Positions 54,850 to 63,911 of a DNA stretch of 64,000 bases are shown here, piece by piece. This DNA is from Tautonia sociabilis (GTDB lineage Bacteria > Planctomycetota > Planctomycetia > Isosphaerales > Isosphaeraceae). The notes beneath the pieces were generated by a model. It did no database searches. It was not told where the DNA came from and saw nothing but the letters and a program-made list of their open reading frames with translations. A program made the position numbers and the translations under genes. The stretch is taken from the NCBI RefSeq assembly GCF_003977685.1, contig NZ_RYZH01000019.1, positions 50,544-114,543 on the forward strand, given 5' to 3'. Positions within the stretch are counted from its first letter, which is position 1. Each line of letters begins with the position of its first letter.

Positions 54850-55946
54850 GGCACCGCCTGGCGTTCGACCTCGGAAAGACTGGTCATGGCCTGCAGCTCG
54901 GAATCGCCCGGGACGGCCGGAGCGGTCGCGCTCGGCGATCGCCCCCAGTGCCTGGCCAACCAGTGGGCGAACCGGGCGTCGAGCCAGCGGCGGTCGGGAC
55001 CCCACCGCCTCCTCGACACGAACCCGAGATGGCCTCCCCGAGGAGCAAGTTCCAGACGGATTTGGGACGGGAATTCGACCGAGATAAACGGCGAGGCGGG
55101 GATGAACGGGTCATCCAGGGCATGAACGACCAGCCCGGGAACCCGGATCGCCGGGATGAGCGGCCCGGCGCTGGCCCTCCGGTAGTAGTCTAGTGCTCCG
55201 GAGAACCCGTTCCGGGGAGCGGTGTACCACTCGTCGAACTGCACCATCGACCGCACCCGGGCCAGGTCGATCGGCCCGAGCTCGGGCACCAGCTCGTGCA
55301 GGCGACGGATGTCGGAGACGAGCTTCCGGACAAAATACCGGTCGTACAGGTTCAGCGGGAATCGCTGCAGGTTCGAGCAGCAGAGGGCCAGGTCGATCGG
55401 CGGGTTGCCGGCGAGCACGCAGTCGAGGTTGGGCACCGGCTGGTCGCTGGCCTCCCCGGCCAGCTTCAGGACGATGTTCCCGCCGAGCGACAGCCCGACC
55501 AGGCCGATCGGCGCCTCGGGGAAGCGGCGGGCCAGCCACTCGGCCACCGCCCGGATGTCGTCGCTCCGGCCGCCGTGGTAGATTCCCCGGGATTTCCCCA
55601 GGCCCGCCCCCGCGCTGCGGAGGTTGACCCGGATGACCCGGAGCCCCAGGCGGAGCAGGCGGTCGGTGAGCCGGGCCTGATAGCCGCTCTCCGCGTGGCT
55701 GGCCAGGCCGTGCACGAGCACCACGATCGGCCGGTCGGCCGGACAGTCGGCCGGGGAGCTCTCCAGCACGACGAGCCGGTCGCCGTCGTCCAGTTCCAGC
55801 TCGACCCGATCGACGGGAAGAAGCACGGGCTTCCCCCGGATCAGGGCCCCGGCGAGGGTCTGGGCGTGGCCCCCTCGGAGCATCGGGTGGGGCTCGAAGG
55901 CGGGGAAGTCGGCGGCGAGGGAGCCGGGGGCGTCGGGTTCGATCAT
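54795..55946 (-). CDS. YheT/EMB8-family alpha/beta hydrolase
   Basis: A 383-residue cytoplasmic hydrolase. FPAFEPHPMLRGGHAQTLAGALI is the hallmark N-terminus of the YheT/ABHD1-3 family. VVLVHGLASHAESGY forms the oxyanion region and VNLRSAGAG follows. The nucleophile elbow is GLVGLSLGGNIVLKLAG, the catalytic Asp lies in VVHALDDPFIPAS and the His in APRGGHLGFVSRRRWGP. All three catalytic residues are in place. Substrates are probably lipid or short-chain esters. The ATG at 55946 begins the conserved region and is preferred over one 69 bases upstream. The last 40 residues (SATAPAVPG to SRPPSPS) are non-conserved and overlap the small gene downstream. It follows the NHL gene by 69 bases on the same strand. 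Confidence 0.9.
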   Translation of the reverse strand: MIEPDAPGSLAADFPAFEPHPMLRGGHAQTLAGALIRGKPVLLPVDRVELELDDGDRLVVLESSPADCPADRPIVVLVHGLASHAESGYQARLTDRLLRLGLRVIRVNLRSAGAGLGKSRGIYHGGRSDDIRAVAEWLARRFPEAPIGLVGLSLGGNIVLKLAGEASDQPVPNLDCVLAGNPPIDLALCCSNLQRFPLNLYDRYFVRKLVSDIRRLHELVPELGPIDLARVRSMVQFDEWYTAPRNGFSGALDYYRRASAGPLIPAIRVPGLVVHALDDPFIPASPFISVEFPSQIRLELAPRGGHLGFVSRRRWGPDRRWLDARFAHWLARHWGRSPSATAPAVPGDSELQAMTSLSEVERQAVPCLDQSNPPICSRPPSPS

Positions 55947-56015
55947 GGCGGGGAGGCAGACCGGGAAAGACGGGGGATCGGACGGCGGCCGAGGGAGTCG
56001 CAGGGCGATCGGCAA

Positions 56016-57095
56016 TCACTCGGCGGGACGGACCCGGCGGATGCGATGGTTGTTGGTGTCTCCGATCAGGATCGAGCCGTCAGGAGCGATGGCCACGCCG
56101 TGGGGGCGGTCGAGCTGGGCCTCGGTCGCCGGTCCGCCGTCCCCCGAGCCTCCCCGGACACCGCAGCCGGCGACGGTCCCGATCCGGCCCGAGGCGAGAT
56201 CAAGCGTGCGGATGGCCTGGTTCTCGGTGTCGACGATGACGATGGCGCCGTCGGCAATCGCCATCTCCTTCGGGCCGTTGAAGGTGGCGAGGATTGCCGG
56301 CCCGCCGTCGCCGGAGTACCCCGAGCGGCCGGTGCCGGCGATGGTGCGGATGATCCCCGAGCGGGGGTCGACCGCCCGGAGGGTATTGCCGTTGCGCTCG
56401 AGGATGTACAGGGTGCCGTCCGGCCCGACCTCGACCGCCCTCGGCCCGTGGAGGCTCGCGTCGCGGGCCGGGCCGCCGTCGCCGGAATGGCGGGGCTCTC
56501 CCGTGCCGGAAACGGTTCGGATCCCCCCGGTGCGAAGGTCGACCGCTCGGACGCGGTGGCCGGAGACGTCGGCGATGTAGAGGGTCGTCTCCTCGGGGTC
56601 GAGTGCCACGCCGTTCGGCTCGACCAGCGCGGCGACCGAGGCCGGGCCGCCGTCCCCGCTGCTCGCGTTGGTCCCCGTCCCGGCGACGGTGGTGATGATC
56701 CCCTCGGCGTCCACCTTGCGGACCCTGCGGTTGAGGCGGTCGACGAGGTACAGGTTCCCCTCGCGGTCGAGGCAGATGCCGTAGGGCTCGTCCAGGCTCG
56801 CCTCGGTCGCGGGGCCGCCGTCTCCCGAGAACCCCTTGCGGCCGTTGCCGGCGACGGTGGTGATGATCCCGGTGCGGGCGTCGACCCTTCGGACCCGGTG
56901 GTTGAAGGTGTCGGAGAGGTACAGGTTCCCGTCGGCGTCGAAGGCCACGTCGAACGGCTGGTCGAGCTGGGCCTCGGCCGCCGGGCCGCCATCCCCCGAG
57001 TCTCCCGCCTGGCCGGTGCCGACGAGGCTTTCGATGATCGGGGCCTGGCTCGAAGGGGATGGGAGCAGGACCAGGGTCAGGATCAGGGGCGGCAT
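56016..57095 (-). CDS. secreted NHL-repeat beta-propeller protein
   Basis: A 359-residue protein with a short signal-like N-terminus (MPPLILTLVLLPSPSSQA). The rest is six tandem blades of the type VAGxGxxGxSGDGGPAxxAxLxxP-xG(I/V)-x-D-xxGNLYxxDxxNxRVR, forming one closed six-bladed NHL propeller. The blades are highly regular; the fifth is the most diverged (GPKEMAIADGAIVIVDTENQ). NHL domains bind proteins or ligands and some act as lyases; nothing here indicates catalysis. The 23-residue leader is on the short side for a Sec signal. A promoter-like pair lies about 65-90 bases upstream. Confidence 0.85.
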   Translation of the reverse strand: MPPLILTLVLLPSPSSQAPIIESLVGTGQAGDSGDGGPAAEAQLDQPFDVAFDADGNLYLSDTFNHRVRRVDARTGIITTVAGNGRKGFSGDGGPATEASLDEPYGICLDREGNLYLVDRLNRRVRKVDAEGIITTVAGTGTNASSGDGGPASVAALVEPNGVALDPEETTLYIADVSGHRVRAVDLRTGGIRTVSGTGEPRHSGDGGPARDASLHGPRAVEVGPDGTLYILERNGNTLRAVDPRSGIIRTIAGTGRSGYSGDGGPAILATFNGPKEMAIADGAIVIVDTENQAIRTLDLASGRIGTVAGCGVRGGSGDGGPATEAQLDRPHGVAIAPDGSILIGDTNNHRIRRVRPAE

Positions 57096-57158
57096 GGCGA
57101 TGGTCCCGGGTCTCGTCGATCGGGTCGATGGGGCTTCGGATCGCCGCGGGAAGGGCCT

Positions 57159-57187
57159 ATTCTGACCGACCCGAGGCCTCCACGGAA
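57159..57187 (-). promoter_or_regulatory. promoter of the NHL-repeat gene
   Basis: On the minus strand TTCCGT (57187-57182) and CAGAAT (57164-57159) are 17 bases apart, about 65 bases before the ATG. The same CAGAAT hexamer occurs in the rmlB promoter. Confidence 0.35.
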
Positions 57188-57284
57188 GACGATCTCGGTT
57201 CGGGACGCTCGGCGGAGGTCCGGTCCCACCGGTTCGGAGAAACGGGCCCGAGGCCCGGCTGATCGAGGAAGCCGGCCTCCCCGG

Positions 57285-58184
57285 TCAGATCCCTTCGCCA
57301 AAGGTCTCGAACCAGAGTGATTCAGGGGGATCGGGCCAGGCGCCGGCCCCCTCGACCGGCAGCAGGGCCGCGACTTCCAGGCCCTCGACCGGCAGCGTCT
57401 CGATCCGCTCGACAGCCAGGTCGTCGGGGGCCAGGCGATGGAGCAGGCAGCGGCCGTCGGGGGTGGTCGAGGAGGCGAAGGCGGAGCCGTCGGCCAGGCA
57501 GAGCCCCCGGCAGTCGCCCTCGAGGCCGGCGGATCGGCTCGGGGAGAAGTCCTCCCCGAGCAGATGGACGGCGCCGAACCGGCCGGCGGCGTAGCCGAGG
57601 GCGTCTCCCAGGACGGCGAGCGATTGGGGATCCTGGAGGGCCCGGGCGGCAATCGCGTCCCGGGTGACGTTGAACAGGAAGGCATCCGGTCCGAGCCGGT
57701 CGACAGCGGAGGCGTACAGCTCGTTCCTAAAGAAGGCCAGATCGGTCAGCTCGGGGTCGGCGCGGCCCTCGACGGCGATCCGGGGGCGCCAGGAGAAGCG
57801 GTCGTCGGGGTCGACGAGTCGGCCGGAGTCGGCGCGGAAGGCGACGACCTCGCCGGAGCCGGAAGAAAGGACGTAGAGGGTCGCCTCGTGCCAGCAGAGG
57901 GCGGAAACCCCGGCCAGGCCGCCGAGCCGGTAGCGGGCCTCGGGCATCAGGTCGTCGGCCCGGAGGGCGAGCAGCGAGGGCTCGGCCTCTCCCAGGTGCC
58001 GGAAGGGGGAGGAGGCCACCCAGAGGGTCCGGCCGGCCAGCGCGAGGCCGCCCAGGCCGTCGCAGCGGAGGCCGCCGGGGGGGAGCTCGAGGGCCATCCG
58101 GAAGCGCCCGGAGGCCGGGTCGAACAGACCGAGGGCGGCCCGGGAGGGGGGGCGGACGTTCCGGAAACTGAGGAGGATGTGCAT
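57285..58184 (-). CDS. hypothetical beta-propeller-like protein
   Basis: A 299-residue protein without signal peptide or membrane segment. It consists of repeated beta-rich units (LGLFDPASGRFRMAL, LALAGRTLWVASSPF, LCWHEATLYVLSSGSGEVVAFRADSG, LTDLAFFRNELYASAVDRLG, GLCLADGSAFASSTTPDG), like a degenerate propeller of the DUF4915 or SMP-30 type. I do not recognise a catalytic motif. It begins 44 bases after the rmlC stop on the same strand and so is probably co-transcribed with the dTDP-sugar genes, which hints at a role in envelope sugar metabolism; that is inference. Confidence 0.65.
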   Translation of the reverse strand: MHILLSFRNVRPPSRAALGLFDPASGRFRMALELPPGGLRCDGLGGLALAGRTLWVASSPFRHLGEAEPSLLALRADDLMPEARYRLGGLAGVSALCWHEATLYVLSSGSGEVVAFRADSGRLVDPDDRFSWRPRIAVEGRADPELTDLAFFRNELYASAVDRLGPDAFLFNVTRDAIAARALQDPQSLAVLGDALGYAAGRFGAVHLLGEDFSPSRSAGLEGDCRGLCLADGSAFASSTTPDGRCLLHRLAPDDLAVERIETLPVEGLEVAALLPVEGAGAWPDPPESLWFETFGEGI

Positions 58185-58228
58185 CGGCGATGGGGCCCCA
58201 TCCCGGGGCGATCCCCTCCGTCAGGGGG

Positions 58229-58795
58229 TCAGCCGGCCGGGGAGAACCGGGGGAGGCGGTCCCGGGGGATGTCCTTCAGGGGGAGACCGGCGGCGTCCTT
58301 GGCGGAGAGGGTCGGCTGGTCGACGGGCCAGGAGATGCCGAGATCCGGGTCGTCCCAGCGGACGCTCCCCTCGTCCTTCGGGGAGTAGGAGTGGCCGGAG
58401 CACTTGTAGCAGAACAGGGCGTCGTCACCGGTGACGACGAAGCCGTGAGCGAAGCCGGGGGGGATCCAGAACTGCCGCTTGTTGGCCGCCGAGAGCGTCA
58501 CGCCGGCCCACCGGCCGAAGGTGGGGGAGCCCAGGCGGATGTCGACGGCCACATCGAAGACCTCTCCTTTGAGCACACTCACAAGCTTCCCCTGCGCCGT
58601 CGGGTGCTGGTAGTGCAGCCCCCGGAGGACTCCCCTCCCGGAGTAGGAGAGGTTGTCCTGCACCCAGGGGCCGGAGAGGCCCAGCTCGGCGTATCGGGCC
58701 TGGTTCCAGGTCTCAAGGAAGAAGCCGCGGTCGTCTCCGAAGACCTTCGGCTCGAGGATCAGGACGCCGGGAAGCTCGGTCTCGATGACGTTCAT
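58229..58795 (-). CDS. rfbC: dTDP-4-dehydrorhamnose 3,5-epimerase
   Basis: A 188-residue cupin enzyme. It starts with [44 protein letters not shown] carries the catalytic His, [19 protein letters not shown] forms the barrel, and [10 protein letters not shown] with [15 protein letters not shown] supplies the active-site Tyr region. It epimerises C3 and C5 of dTDP-4-keto-6-deoxyglucose, giving dTDP-4-keto-L-rhamnose in the cytoplasm. The ATG at 58795 overlaps the rfbA stop by four bases. A frame extending further upstream runs through rfbA and was rejected. The reductase RmlD is not encoded nearby. Confidence 0.95.
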   Translation of the reverse strand: MNVIETELPGVLILEPKVFGDDRGFFLETWNQARYAELGLSGPWVQDNLSYSGRGVLRGLHYQHPTAQGKLVSVLKGEVFDVAVDIRLGSPTFGRWAGVTLSAANKRQFWIPPGFAHGFVVTGDDALFCYKCSGHSYSPKDEGSVRWDDPDLGISWPVDQPTLSAKDAAGLPLKDIPRDRLPRFSPAG

Positions 58796-59703
58796 CGCAG
58801 CGGCTCGCGCTCCACCAGGTCGACGAGATACCGGCCATACTCGTTCTTCAGCCCGGCGGCGAGTTCCAGCACCTTCTCGGCGTCGATGTAGCCCATGCGG
58901 TAGGCGACCTCCTCGACGCAGGCGACCTTCCAGCCCTGGCGCTGCTCGATCACTCGGATGAAGTCGGACGCCTGGGCGAGCGACTCGTGCGTGCCGGTGT
59001 CGAGCCAGGCGATCCCCCGGCCCATGACCTCGACGCGGAGCTGGCCGCGGCGGAGGTATTCGAGGTTCGCGTCGGTGATCTCCAGCTCCCCCCGGGGGGA
59101 GGGTTCGAGGTTGGCGGCGATGTCGAGGATCTGGTTGTCGTAGAAGTAGAGGCCGACCACGGCGTAGTTGGACTTGGGCTGGGTCGGCTTCTCCTCGATG
59201 CTGATGGCCTTGCGGTTGGCGTCGAACTCGACGACGCCGTAGCGCTGGGGATCGGTGACGTGGTAGCCGAAGACCGTGGCGCCGTCGGGCTGGCGGGAGG
59301 CGCGCTGGAGCATCTCGGGGAAGCCGTGGCCGTAGAAGAGGTTGTCTCCCAGGACCAGGGCGGAGGGGCGGTCGCCGATGAACCGGCGGCCGATGAGGAA
59401 CGCCTGGGCCAGCCCCTCGGGCCGGGGTTGCTCGGCGTATTCGAGGCGAAGGCCCCACTGGGAGCCGTCGCCGAGCAGGTCCCGGTAGCGGGGCAGGTCG
59501 GTCGGCGTGGAGATCAGCAGGATCTCTCGGATTCCCGCCAGCATCAGGGTGCTCAGCGGGTAGTAGATCATCGGCTTGTCGTAGACCGGCAAGAGCTGCT
59601 TGCTGGTCACCCGGGTCAGCGGATAGAGCCGGGTGCCAAGGCCGCCGGCCAGGATGAGGCCGCGGCGGTCGCTGACGTAAGGGGTGGCGGTGGCGGTGCT
59701 CAT
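58792..59703 (-). CDS. rfbA: glucose-1-phosphate thymidylyltransferase
   Basis: A 303-residue nucleotidyltransferase. The N-terminal signature [30 protein letters not shown] contains the dTTP-binding loop and the catalytic Arg and Lys. [14 protein letters not shown] carries the Mg-binding Asp, [19 protein letters not shown] and [15 protein letters not shown] complete the sugar site. It makes dTDP-glucose, feeding RmlB encoded directly upstream. Start ATG 59703 overlaps the rfbB stop (ATGA), and its own stop overlaps rfbC in the same way, so the three are tightly coupled. The [12 protein letters not shown] leader is slightly longer than usual. Confidence 0.96.
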   Translation of the reverse strand: MSTATATPYVSDRRGLILAGGLGTRLYPLTRVTSKQLLPVYDKPMIYYPLSTLMLAGIREILLISTPTDLPRYRDLLGDGSQWGLRLEYAEQPRPEGLAQAFLIGRRFIGDRPSALVLGDNLFYGHGFPEMLQRASRQPDGATVFGYHVTDPQRYGVVEFDANRKAISIEEKPTQPKSNYAVVGLYFYDNQILDIAANLEPSPRGELEITDANLEYLRRGQLRVEVMGRGIAWLDTGTHESLAQASDFIRVIEQRQGWKVACVEEVAYRMGYIDAEKVLELAAGLKNEYGRYLVDLVEREPLR

Positions 59704-60767
59704 GCCGACTGCTGCTCCCGCTGCAGGCCGAGGCGATCGCGGTAGGCGCCCGAGGAGACGCGCTCGCACCACTCGGTGTTCTCCAGATACCACTGAACCG
59801 TCCGCCTCAGCCCGGTGTCGAACGTCTCGGCCGGGGTCCAGCCCAGCTCCCGGCCGATCTTGGAGGCGTCGATCGCGTAGCGCTTGTCATGCCCCGGGCG
59901 GTCGGTGACGAAGGTCATCAGCGACTCGTGAGGCCGGTGGGGAGACTCCGGCGCCAGCTCGTCGAGCAAGGCGCAGATGGTGCGGACGACCTCGATGTTG
60001 GTCTTCTCGTTGTGACCGCCGACGTTGTACGTCTGGCCCGGCGTGCCCCGCTCCAGCACCAGGCGGAGGGCCCGGGCGTGGTCGTCGACGTACAGCCAGT
60101 CTCGGACGTTGTCCCCCTTGCCGTAGATCGGCAGCGGCTTGCCGGCCAGGGCGTTGAGGATCATCACCGGGATGAGCTTCTCGGGGAACTGGTACGGCCC
60201 GTAGTTGTTCGAGCAGTTGGTGATCAGCGTCGGCAGGCCGTAGGTGTGGTGCCAGGCTCGGACAAGGTGGTCGGAGCTGGCCTTGCTGGCCGAGTACGGC
60301 GAGTTGGGCGAATAGGGGGTCGTCTCGGTGAAGAACCCCTCGGCGCCGAGCGACCCGAAGACCTCGTCGGTGGAGATATGCAGGAACCGGAAGGCGTCCC
60401 GGGCCGGGGCGTCGAGCGACCGCCAGTGGGAGAGCGCCGCCTCCAGCAGGCAGAAGGTGCCGGTGACGTTGGTCTGGATGAAGGCGGCCGGGCCGTCGAT
60501 GGAGCGGTCGACGTGAGACTCGGCAGCCAGGTGCATCACGGCGTCGGGCCGGTACTGGTCGAAGAGGCGCTTGACCCCGGCGGCGTCGCAGATGTCGACC
60601 CGCTCGAAGTGGTGCCGGGGATCGTCCAGGGCCGGGCCGAGCGAGTCGAGGTTGCCGGCGTAGGTCAGCTTGTCGACGTTGACGACCTCATGGCTCGTCT
60701 CTCCGATGAGCTGGCGCACCAGGGCCGAGCCGATGAATCCGGCTCCGCCGGTCACGAGGATCCTCAT
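59700..60767 (-). CDS. rfbB: dTDP-glucose 4,6-dehydratase
   Basis: A 355-residue extended [17 protein letters not shown] holds the NAD-binding GGAGFIG (residues 7-13). [15 protein letters not shown], the catalytic HISTDEVFG (Asp-Glu pair), [20 protein letters not shown] (Tyr and Lys) and [14 protein letters not shown] are all diagnostic of RmlB. It converts dTDP-glucose to dTDP-4-keto-6-deoxyglucose. It is the first gene of rmlB-rmlA-rmlC; the ATG at 60767 was chosen since upstream in-frame sequence runs through hemH. A promoter-like pair lies about 130-155 bases upstream. The product feeds rhamnose or other deoxysugar units of envelope polysaccharide. Confidence 0.97.
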   Translation of the reverse strand: MRILVTGGAGFIGSALVRQLIGETSHEVVNVDKLTYAGNLDSLGPALDDPRHHFERVDICDAAGVKRLFDQYRPDAVMHLAAESHVDRSIDGPAAFIQTNVTGTFCLLEAALSHWRSLDAPARDAFRFLHISTDEVFGSLGAEGFFTETTPYSPNSPYSASKASSDHLVRAWHHTYGLPTLITNCSNNYGPYQFPEKLIPVMILNALAGKPLPIYGKGDNVRDWLYVDDHARALRLVLERGTPGQTYNVGGHNEKTNIEVVRTICALLDELAPESPHRPHESLMTFVTDRPGHDKRYAIDASKIGRELGWTPAETFDTGLRRTVQWYLENTEWCERVSSGAYRDRLGLQREQQSA

Positions 60768-60894
60768 CCGGGCGGGCCCTCCGAGGCGGTTGGGAGGAGA
60801 CTCGATGGAGCGGGGGCGCGAGGGGCCGGGATCGGGGGGCAGACGCGCCTCGGCGTCGATCGCCCCGGTCGGGGGATTTCCCCGGGTCGTCGGC

Positions 60895-60923
60895 ATTCTG
60901 ACAGATCGCCCCCCGGCGAACAA
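60895..60923 (-). promoter_or_regulatory. promoter of the rmlB-rmlA-rmlC operon
   Basis: On the minus strand TTGTTC (60923-60918) and CAGAAT (60900-60895) are 17 bases apart, between the hemH stop and the rmlB start. Confidence 0.4.
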
Positions 60924-60991
60924 GCCCGGCCGAGCCCCCCCAACGCCCGATCGGAGAACGCGTTGCTCCATCGCAACCGCCTCGGGCCGCG

Positions 60992-62119
60992 TCATCCCCC
61001 CGGCGGGCCCCCGCCAGGGGCGCTGGGCCGGGACGGTCGGGCCGGGGGCAGGCAGCAGAGCGGCGGGCAGACGTCGTGGCTCGGGCCGCACCGGCCGATG
61101 GCGCGGCGGACCGGGGAGGCGGTGATGCGCTCCTTGATCAGCTCGGCGAGCATCGCCACGAACCTCGGATGCGTGCCGGCCGTGGCGGAGCGGACCACGT
61201 TCAGCCCGATCTCCGCTCCGGTGCGCCTCGCCTCCTCGTCCAGGTCGAAGAGCACCTCGATGTGGTCGGAGGTGAAGCCGATCGGGTGCACGACGACGTC
61301 GGTCGCGCCGGCCGATCGGATGGCCCGCAGGTGGTCGCGCACGTCGGGCTCCAGCCAGGGATCCTCCGGCCTGCCGCTTCGGCTCTGGTAGACCAGCGCC
61401 CAGCGCTCCTCGGGAAGGCCGAGCGTCTCGGCGACGAGGCGGCACGACTCGGTGAGCTGGGCGACGTAGTCGCAGTTCCTCGCCATCGCCTCGGGGATGC
61501 TGTGCGCCGAGAAGGCCACTCGGGCCGAGGGGAGGCGGTCGGCGGGGATCGTCCGGAGGGCGTCCCGGACCCGCTCGGCGTTGACTGCGATCCAGTCGGG
61601 GTGGTTGTACCAGACGCGCATCTTGGTGACGATCGGGGCGCGGTCCTCGCCGACCTGGCGCCGGGCCTCCTCGATGTTCTCGCGGTACTGGCGGCAGCCG
61701 GAGTAGGAACTGAAGCTGGAGGTGACCACCGCCAGGGCCCGCCGGATGCCGTCGTCGGCCATCTGTCGGATCGTGTCGGGGAGCATCGGTTGCCAGTTGC
61801 GGTTGCCCCAGTAGATCGGCAGCTCGACCTGGGCCTCCCGGAGCGCCGGGCGGAGGGCGGTGATGAGGTCCCGGCACTGCTGGTTGATCGGGCTGACTCC
61901 GCCGAAGCTCCGGTAGTGCTCGGCGACCTCGAGCATCCGCTCCCGGGGGACGGGGCGGCCCCGGAGGACGTTCTCGAGGAACGGAAGCACATCGTCCGGC
62001 CCCTCCGGCCCGCCGAAACTGACCAGGAGGATGGCGTCATAAGGCAACTCCGCCACCGGAGGGCCAGCGATGCCCGGCGTGGGGTCGGTGGCGGGGAGAG
62101 GGGTCGGCGCTTGGATCAT
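60992..62119 (-). CDS. hemH: ferrochelatase (coproporphyrin ferrochelatase type)
   Basis: A 375-residue chelatase that inserts Fe2+ into a porphyrin. [28 protein letters not shown] opens the fold, [20 protein letters not shown] follows, and the metal-site His is in [13 protein letters not shown] near 206. [21 protein letters not shown] and [24 protein letters not shown] match the actinobacterial-type enzymes that act on coproporphyrin III. The C-terminus carries four cysteines (344, 351, 355, 356; [13 protein letters not shown]), followed by a Pro/Gly tail; these could hold a [2Fe-2S] cluster. The ATG at 62119 fits a promoter just upstream; a longer frame begins inside its -35. No other heme gene is adjacent. 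Confidence 0.93.
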   Translation of the reverse strand: MIQAPTPLPATDPTPGIAGPPVAELPYDAILLVSFGGPEGPDDVLPFLENVLRGRPVPRERMLEVAEHYRSFGGVSPINQQCRDLITALRPALREAQVELPIYWGNRNWQPMLPDTIRQMADDGIRRALAVVTSSFSSYSGCRQYRENIEEARRQVGEDRAPIVTKMRVWYNHPDWIAVNAERVRDALRTIPADRLPSARVAFSAHSIPEAMARNCDYVAQLTESCRLVAETLGLPEERWALVYQSRSGRPEDPWLEPDVRDHLRAIRSAGATDVVVHPIGFTSDHIEVLFDLDEEARRTGAEIGLNVVRSATAGTHPRFVAMLAELIKERITASPVRRAIGRCGPSHDVCPPLCCLPPARPSRPSAPGGGPPGG

Positions 62120-62159
62120 GATCGCATCGCTTGGCCTGGGATGAGTCGGCGCTCCTCTG

Positions 62160-62188
62160 AATATGATCCCGATGTTCCCGGTCCGCAA
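62160..62188 (-). promoter_or_regulatory. promoter of hemH
   Basis: On the minus strand TTGCGG (62188-62183) and CATATT (62165-62160) are 17 bases apart, about 40 bases before the hemH ATG. Confidence 0.4.
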
Positions 62189-62418
62189 CCCACAAGATCA
62201 AGCCGATCGAGGAGCGAGCCGTCGGATCGATCGCTCCCCAGGAGGGGGGAGCCCCCCCTCGCCACCACCGAGACGATCCCCGGCCTTCCCTTCTCGACGA
62301 TCCCTGACCCGGCTCCGGACCGCTCCCGTCCCGGGGGCGTCCCGGCCGGGAGAACCGGACCGAGGTCCGCCCGAAGGAGGAGGCTCCGGGCTCGGGAGCG
62401 GTCGGCGGGGCTCGGCCC

Positions 62419-62447
62419 TTGCGATGGGAGGCCGGCGGGCCTATCTT
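62419..62447 (+). promoter_or_regulatory. promoter of the Gfo/Idh gene at 62569
   Basis: TTGCGA at 62419-62424, a 17-base spacer and TATCTT at 62442-62447. It lies where a longer reading of the gene would start, and so supports the ATG at 62569. Confidence 0.45.
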
Positions 62448-62568
62448 GCAGCCGAACGCCCCCGGCCCGGAGGATCACGGTCTGCGCCCGGGCGACGGGG
62501 CGATCCCATCGAGGCGAGGCCGGGCCGCCCTCCCCTTCCGGCCCGGCGAGGACGGGGACCGACCGATC

Positions 62569-63720
62569 ATGGCGACAACGAAGACGATCACCGACCGCCC
62601 GATCCGGGTGGCGATCATCGGCCTGGGCTTCGGGGCCGAGTTCATCCCGATCTACCAGAAGCACCCCGACGCCGAGATGCACGCCATCTGCCGCCGCAAC
62701 AAGGCGGCGCTGGACGAGTGCGGCAACCGCTTCGGCATCGCCAAGCGCTATACCAGTTTCGACGAGCTGCTGGCCGACCCCGAGATCGACGCCGTCCACA
62801 TCAATAGCCCGATCCCCGACCACGCCCCGCAGTCGATCGCCGCGCTGAAGGCCGGCAAGCACGTCGCCTGCACGGTGCCGATGGGCACCAGCATCGACGA
62901 GTGCCGCCAGATCGTCGAGGCCCAGCGCGAGAGCGGCACCGTCTACATGATGATGGAGACGGTCGTTTACAGCCGCGAATACCTGTTCGTCAAAGAGCTT
63001 TACGACAAGGGAGAGCTCGGCCGCTTGCAGTTCCTCCGCGGCTCCCACCAGCAGGACATGGACGGCTGGCCCGACTACTGGCCCGGCCTGCCTCCGATGT
63101 GGTACGCCACCCACTGCGTCAGCCCCTGCCTGGCGATCCTGGGCAAGCACGCCGACGTCGTCTCCTGCTACGGCTCCGGCCGGATCCGGGAGGAGCTGAT
63201 CCCCAAGTATGGCAGCCCCTTCGCCATCGAAACGGCCACCTTCACCATCAAGGACTCCGACGTCTGCGCCGAGGTCACCCGCTCCCTGTTCGACACCGCC
63301 CGCCAGTACCGCGAAAGCTTCGACGCCTACGGCTCCAAGAAGTCGTTCGAGTGGCAGCAGATCGAGAACGAGGAGCCGATCATCCACACCAAGAGCACCC
63401 AGGCCCATCCGATCCCCGAGCCTGAGATCCCCCAGCGCGTCACGGTGCCCGACTACGCCCACCTGCTCCCCGAGCCGATCCAGGCTTTCACCACCCGAGG
63501 GGTCTACGGCGGCGAGGGGGAGGAGCACCTCTCCTTCACCCAAGGGGCCGGCCACGGCGGCAGCCACCCCCACCTGGCCCACGCCTTCCTCATGGCCATC
63601 AAGGGAGAACGCCCCGCCCTCCCCGACGCCGAGACCTCGGCCAACTGGACGATGGTCGGCCTCTGCGCCCATGAATCCGCCATGAACGGCGGCAAGCAGG
63701 TGAAGATCCCCACCTTCTGA
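62569..63720 (+). CDS. Gfo/Idh/MocA family oxidoreductase (cytoplasmic)
   Basis: A 383-residue NAD(P)-dependent sugar oxidoreductase without export signal. The Rossmann fold has RVAIIGLGFGAEFIPIYQKHP and AICRRNKAALDECGNRFG. VHINSPIPDHAPQSIAALKAGKHVACTVPMGTS stands where most relatives have EKP, so the usual catalytic Lys is not in that motif. The C-terminal domain includes GSHQQDMDGWPDYWPGLPPMWYATHCVSP with a His-x3-Pro-like end, and FTQGAGHGGSHPHLAHAFL. The altered EKP region sets it apart from the Tat-exported relative at 24295. The ATG at 62569 lies about 120 bases below a promoter-like pair. Two hairpins and an IS110 element follow. Confidence 0.92.
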   Translation: MATTKTITDRPIRVAIIGLGFGAEFIPIYQKHPDAEMHAICRRNKAALDECGNRFGIAKRYTSFDELLADPEIDAVHINSPIPDHAPQSIAALKAGKHVACTVPMGTSIDECRQIVEAQRESGTVYMMMETVVYSREYLFVKELYDKGELGRLQFLRGSHQQDMDGWPDYWPGLPPMWYATHCVSPCLAILGKHADVVSCYGSGRIREELIPKYGSPFAIETATFTIKDSDVCAEVTRSLFDTARQYRESFDAYGSKKSFEWQQIENEEPIIHTKSTQAHPIPEPEIPQRVTVPDYAHLLPEPIQAFTTRGVYGGEGEEHLSFTQGAGHGGSHPHLAHAFLMAIKGERPALPDAETSANWTMVGLCAHESAMNGGKQVKIPTF

Positions 63721-63733
63721 CCCCGGTACGCCC

Positions 63734-63758
63734 CCGGAGCGCGATCGGTGCGCTCCGG
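63734..63758 (+). terminator. hairpin 14 bases after the Gfo/Idh stop
   Basis: CCGGAGCGC (63734-63742) and GCGCTCCGG (63750-63758) form a perfect 9-bp stem with a seven-base loop. No T tract; likely transcript end of the upstream gene. Confidence 0.5.
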
Positions 63759-63772
63759 ATCGAATCGAGAAC

Positions 63773-63804
63773 ACGAGGCGGCGCAACACGTTGCGCCGCC
63801 TCGT
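63773..63804 (+). repeat. 15-bp perfect inverted repeat near the IS110 left end
   Basis: ACGAGGCGGCGCAAC (63773-63787) and GTTGCGCCGCCTCGT (63790-63804) with a two-base centre. It may be a terminator or the insertion target or edge of the adjacent IS110 element, many of which insert in palindromes. Confidence 0.6.
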
Positions 63805-63911
63805 TGAAACTATGAGAGGGGAGGTCGAGCCGACGGGGCCCGGGGCCCCGAGCCGGTGGAAGACTGGAGGTGCAGAACCGAACTCCTGCCCCACCGAACC
63901 GGAGGACTCCC
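63805..63911 (+). ncRNA. structured leader of the IS110 element, possible bridge RNA
   Basis: The sequence just upstream of the transposase start folds into hairpins: CGGGGCC with GGCCCCG (63834-63850, three-base loop), and GGTGG near 63854 with CCACC near 63893, enclosing GCAG/CTGC. In IS110-group elements this non-coding left end encodes the bridge RNA that pairs with donor and target DNA. The assignment rests on position and foldability only, and the boundaries are arbitrary. Confidence 0.3.

Larger units (their letters stand above)
62120..62568. other. divergent intergenic region between hemH and the Gfo/Idh gene
   Basis: 449 bases without a convincing gene. It carries one promoter-like pair for each direction (62160-62188 minus, 62419-62447 plus). 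The middle is Pro/Arg-coding low-complexity DNA in all frames. Confidence 0.5.

Noticed and set aside
57690..58140. Possible CRISPR- or tandem-repeat-like regularity in the propeller genes
   Set aside because: The periodicity (also at 56100-57000) corresponds to protein blade repeats, not to direct DNA repeats with spacers.
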